Part shown: positions 62,030 to 64,000 of the stretch, one piece after another
Layout: every line of letters begins with the position of its first letter
Numbering within the stretch: position 1 is the stretch's first letter
Origin: Vibrio zhugei
GTDB lineage: Bacteria > Pseudomonadota > Gammaproteobacteria > Enterobacterales > Vibrionaceae
DNA length: 64,000 nt
Direction of reading: 5' to 3'
Assembly (NCBI RefSeq): GCF_003716875.1
Contig: NZ_CP033078.1
Coordinates: 992,001-1,056,000, forward strand
Program-made: the position numbers and the translations under genes
Notes under the pieces: model-generated
The model's input: only the letters and a program-made list of their open reading frames with translations
Databases searched by the model: none
What the model was told of the DNA's origin: nothing

Positions 62030-63343
62030 TTGACTTACTTCCAGCAGACCATAACTCAGTTGACCGAACGAATTCATCACGCTCCAAGCGATGCCGTGCG
62101 TGTCGAATTGCCGCTCACTGCCTCGAACTCAGTCTTCACACTTGATTGGCTTGATGCACAACCCGTGTATCCCAAGTTTTATTGGCAACCTCGTAGTGGT
62201 GATGAGGAAGTGATGGCGTTAGGCGCGCTGACGACGTTTACGTCAGTACAATCGCAGGCGGTGTATCAAGGACTCGGTGACAATCAGCGTGTGTGGGGCG
62301 GCCGCTCATTCGATGGCAAGACCTCGAAAAATCCGCATTGCTTGCCTGAATACTTTTTCTTACCACAGATTGAAGTGATTCGTCGTGGGAATGCTTGGTA
62401 TCTCGCGGCCAATATTAACGATGATCGCGATACCGTGCTCTCCACCTTGCGGCAATTTGTGGCGGTCAGTTCTCCCGCCAACCATAAGAACGTGTCGATT
62501 ATGACGCAGAGTCATACTCCGAATCAGAGACAATGGTCACAGTTAGTTGGGCAAGTGCTGCATGGCATTGAGCAACATTGCTTTAAAAAAGTGGTATTGG
62601 CACGCGAAACTCGTCTTGGTCTCTCTGAGCATGTCAGTGCGGCCCGTTTGCTTAAAGAAAGTCGTCGTTACAACAAAGACAGCTTTCATTTTATGTTGGC
62701 GCTCACTCCGCATTACGCCTTTGTCGGCTCGACGCCGGAACGCTTATATCAGCGACAAGGAGCCTTGGTTTTTACCGAAGCATTAGCCGGAACGATTGGG
62801 CGCGGAGCGACCCCCGACTTAGACCAACAAAACGCGGAATGGCTGTTACACGATAAGAAAAACGTTAACGAAAATCAGTATGTTGTGGATGATATTGTCA
62901 GCCGTTTGGATCCGCTGTCTGATGACTTGGCTGTCGAGCCGCATGTCGGTTTAGTCAAACTGCGTCAGGTGCAACATTTACGTCGCCGGATCACCGCCAC
63001 TTTGCAAGAGGGGATTGATGGCGCCGAGCTGCTGACGGCAATGCAACCGACGGCTGCAGTGTCTGGCTTACCTCGGCAATCCGCTTACGAATTTATTCTC
63101 AATAATGAGCCCTTTGTTCGAGGTTGGTATGCCGGCTCAATGGGGTATGTCAGCCGAGAGCATGCTGAGTTTTGTGTCGCCATTCGCAGTGCATTGGTGT
63201 TAGAGCGGGAAGTCCGTTTGTTTGCCGGAGCCGGCATTGTGCCCGGATCTGATGCGGCGATGGAATGGCAAGAGCTGGACAAAAAAATGGCGACGTTAAA
63301 GAGTCTAGTGACGGATATGCAGCAAGAGGACATTCTCGTATGA
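62030..63343 (+). CDS. menF: Isochorismate synthase MenF
   Basis: This 437-residue protein of the chorismate-binding family converts chorismate to isochorismate, the first step of menaquinone synthesis. It has the typical C-terminal core with [10 protein letters not shown], the [10 protein letters not shown] strand, [12 protein letters not shown] and [22 protein letters not shown]. The start is taken as TTG 62030 with GAGGTCAC upstream. Its stop overlaps the menD start by four bases (ATGA). Confidence 0.93.
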   Translation: MTYFQQTITQLTERIHHAPSDAVRVELPLTASNSVFTLDWLDAQPVYPKFYWQPRSGDEEVMALGALTTFTSVQSQAVYQGLGDNQRVWGGRSFDGKTSKNPHCLPEYFFLPQIEVIRRGNAWYLAANINDDRDTVLSTLRQFVAVSSPANHKNVSIMTQSHTPNQRQWSQLVGQVLHGIEQHCFKKVVLARETRLGLSEHVSAARLLKESRRYNKDSFHFMLALTPHYAFVGSTPERLYQRQGALVFTEALAGTIGRGATPDLDQQNAEWLLHDKKNVNENQYVVDDIVSRLDPLSDDLAVEPHVGLVKLRQVQHLRRRITATLQEGIDGAELLTAMQPTAAVSGLPRQSAYEFILNNEPFVRGWYAGSMGYVSREHAEFCVAIRSALVLEREVRLFAGAGIVPGSDAAMEWQELDKKMATLKSLVTDMQQEDILV

Positions 63344-64000
63344 CGCACGATCAAGCTTTATTGAACCGTATTTGGAGTCGAACGCTGCTAGAGGAGTTGA
63401 CACGTTGGGGCGTGGAGCATGTGTGCGCCGCGCCGGGCTCACGCTCGACCCCTTTGATTCTAGAGGCGGATGCCCATGAGACGTTGCACTTGCACACCCA
63501 TTTTGATGAACGCGGCTTAGGGTTCATGGCGCTAGGCTTAGCGAAAGCGACTCAGCAACCGGTCGTGATTATTGTCACGTCAGGCACCGCGGTAGCCAAT
63601 TTATTGCCGGCGATTGTTGAGTCGAAACTGACTGGGGAATCATTGATCGTGCTTTCATCGGATCGGCCGGTGGATCTTGTTGGTTGCGGTGCAAATCAAG
63701 CCATTTATCAACCGGGTATTTTTTCTGAGCATGTCACGCACAGTGTCAACTTGCCTTCGCCGTCGACACAGACGCCATTAACGTGGTTACTCAGTTGTGT
63801 GGATGAAGCCATGCATCAACAGCGCCAGCATGGCGGTAGTGTGCATATTAACTGCCCGTATCCTGAGCCTCTATACACGGCGCAATGTGAATCAGTGTAC
63901 GCGGACTATTGCGCGCCAATCGCCACTTGGCAGGCTTCTCGTCATCCTTATTCTCAGCGCTCGAGCATGCAACATTTAGATGCGCCTGCGATGCCTTTGC
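63340..64000 (+). CDS. menD: SEPHCHC synthase MenD, 5' part
   Basis: The gene runs beyond the window. The visible 220 residues show the N-terminal thiamin-diphosphate domain of Men[34 protein letters not shown] and [14 protein letters not shown], with the catalytic glutamate in HFDERG. It adds a succinyl-semialdehyde unit from 2-oxoglutarate to isochorismate. Translationally coupled to menF. Confidence 0.95.
   Translation, partial: MTHDQALLNRIWSRTLLEELTRWGVEHVCAAPGSRSTPLILEADAHETLHLHTHFDERGLGFMALGLAKATQQPVVIIVTSGTAVANLLPAIVESKLTGESLIVLSSDRPVDLVGCGANQAIYQPGIFSEHVTHSVNLPSPSTQTPLTWLLSCVDEAMHQQRQHGGSVHINCPYPEPLYTAQCESVYADYCAPIATWQASRHPYSQRSSMQHLDAPAMPL

Noticed and set aside
1-64000. CRISPR arrays, tRNA or rRNA genes
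   Set aside because: No regularly spaced repeats with unique spacers were seen, and no cloverleaf or rRNA-like segment was recognised by eye; a dedicated scan was not possible here.

Overview
The window reads as chromosomal DNA of a Vibrionaceae gammaproteobacterium, most likely a Vibrio. The evidence is a chromosomal-type integron integrase with an outward-reading cassette array and long VCR-like attC sites, an SOS-type imuA-imuB-dnaE2 operon under a CTGT-N8-ACAG LexA box, and housekeeping genes close to the enteric versions (pykA, mlc, nupC, yciK/sohB, yfbR/alaA, menF/menD). No rRNA, tRNA or CRISPR array was seen.

1-9.3 kb is mostly metabolic and regulatory: the end of a PTS IIBC sugar permease with an RDD membrane protein, a secreted barrel-like protein, an NSS-family transporter with a 30-residue MetS-like partner, an FNR-type site ahead of a YnhF-like micro-protein and a patatin phospholipase, pyruvate kinase II divergent from the ROK regulator Mlc, and CheV. 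At 9.4-11.1 kb a GNAT gene is split by an IS30-family element. 11.3-30 kb holds a Pmp3-family peptide, gamma-glutamyltransferase, a quinone-oxidoreductase-like enzyme, Ohr, an iron-sulfur photolyase, a TRAP transporter, NupC, several small conserved proteins, an AraC regulator, and an MFS exporter divergent from a LysR regulator. The exporter's C-terminus has been shifted by a 17-bp tandem duplication.

29.9-41.3 kb carries the SOS mutagenesis operon, a glutathione S-transferase, YciK and SohB, several small conserved proteins, and a rhombosortase gene divergent from a DTW-domain tRNA-modifying enzyme with only 3 bp between the two starts.

41.6-55 kb is a chromosomal integron: intI (minus strand, own LexA box), a probable attI, then about ten cassettes reading away from it. 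They encode proteins of unknown function, an acyltransferase (split by a second, opposite-facing IS30 copy), a TPR protein, a VOC protein, two acetyltransferases (one with an in-frame stop), a SnoaL-like protein and a RelE/ParE-RelB toxin-antitoxin pair. The distal part is an IS graveyard: one IS3-family element inserted inside another, an orphan transposase tail, and truncated PfpI, GNAT and Y1-transposase fragments.

55-64 kb returns to core genes: an MFS transporter, a two-gene unit of unknown function, an anti-phage-type dGTPase, the 5'-deoxynucleotidase YfbR, alanine aminotransferase AlaA, and menF-menD (menaquinone synthesis), which runs off the end. A recurring theme is DNA-damage-linked plasticity: two nearly identical LexA boxes about 7.5 kb apart control a mutagenic polymerase complex and the cassette-shuffling integrase. 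Three IS insertions can be undone on paper to restore intact reading frames, which points to recent activity.
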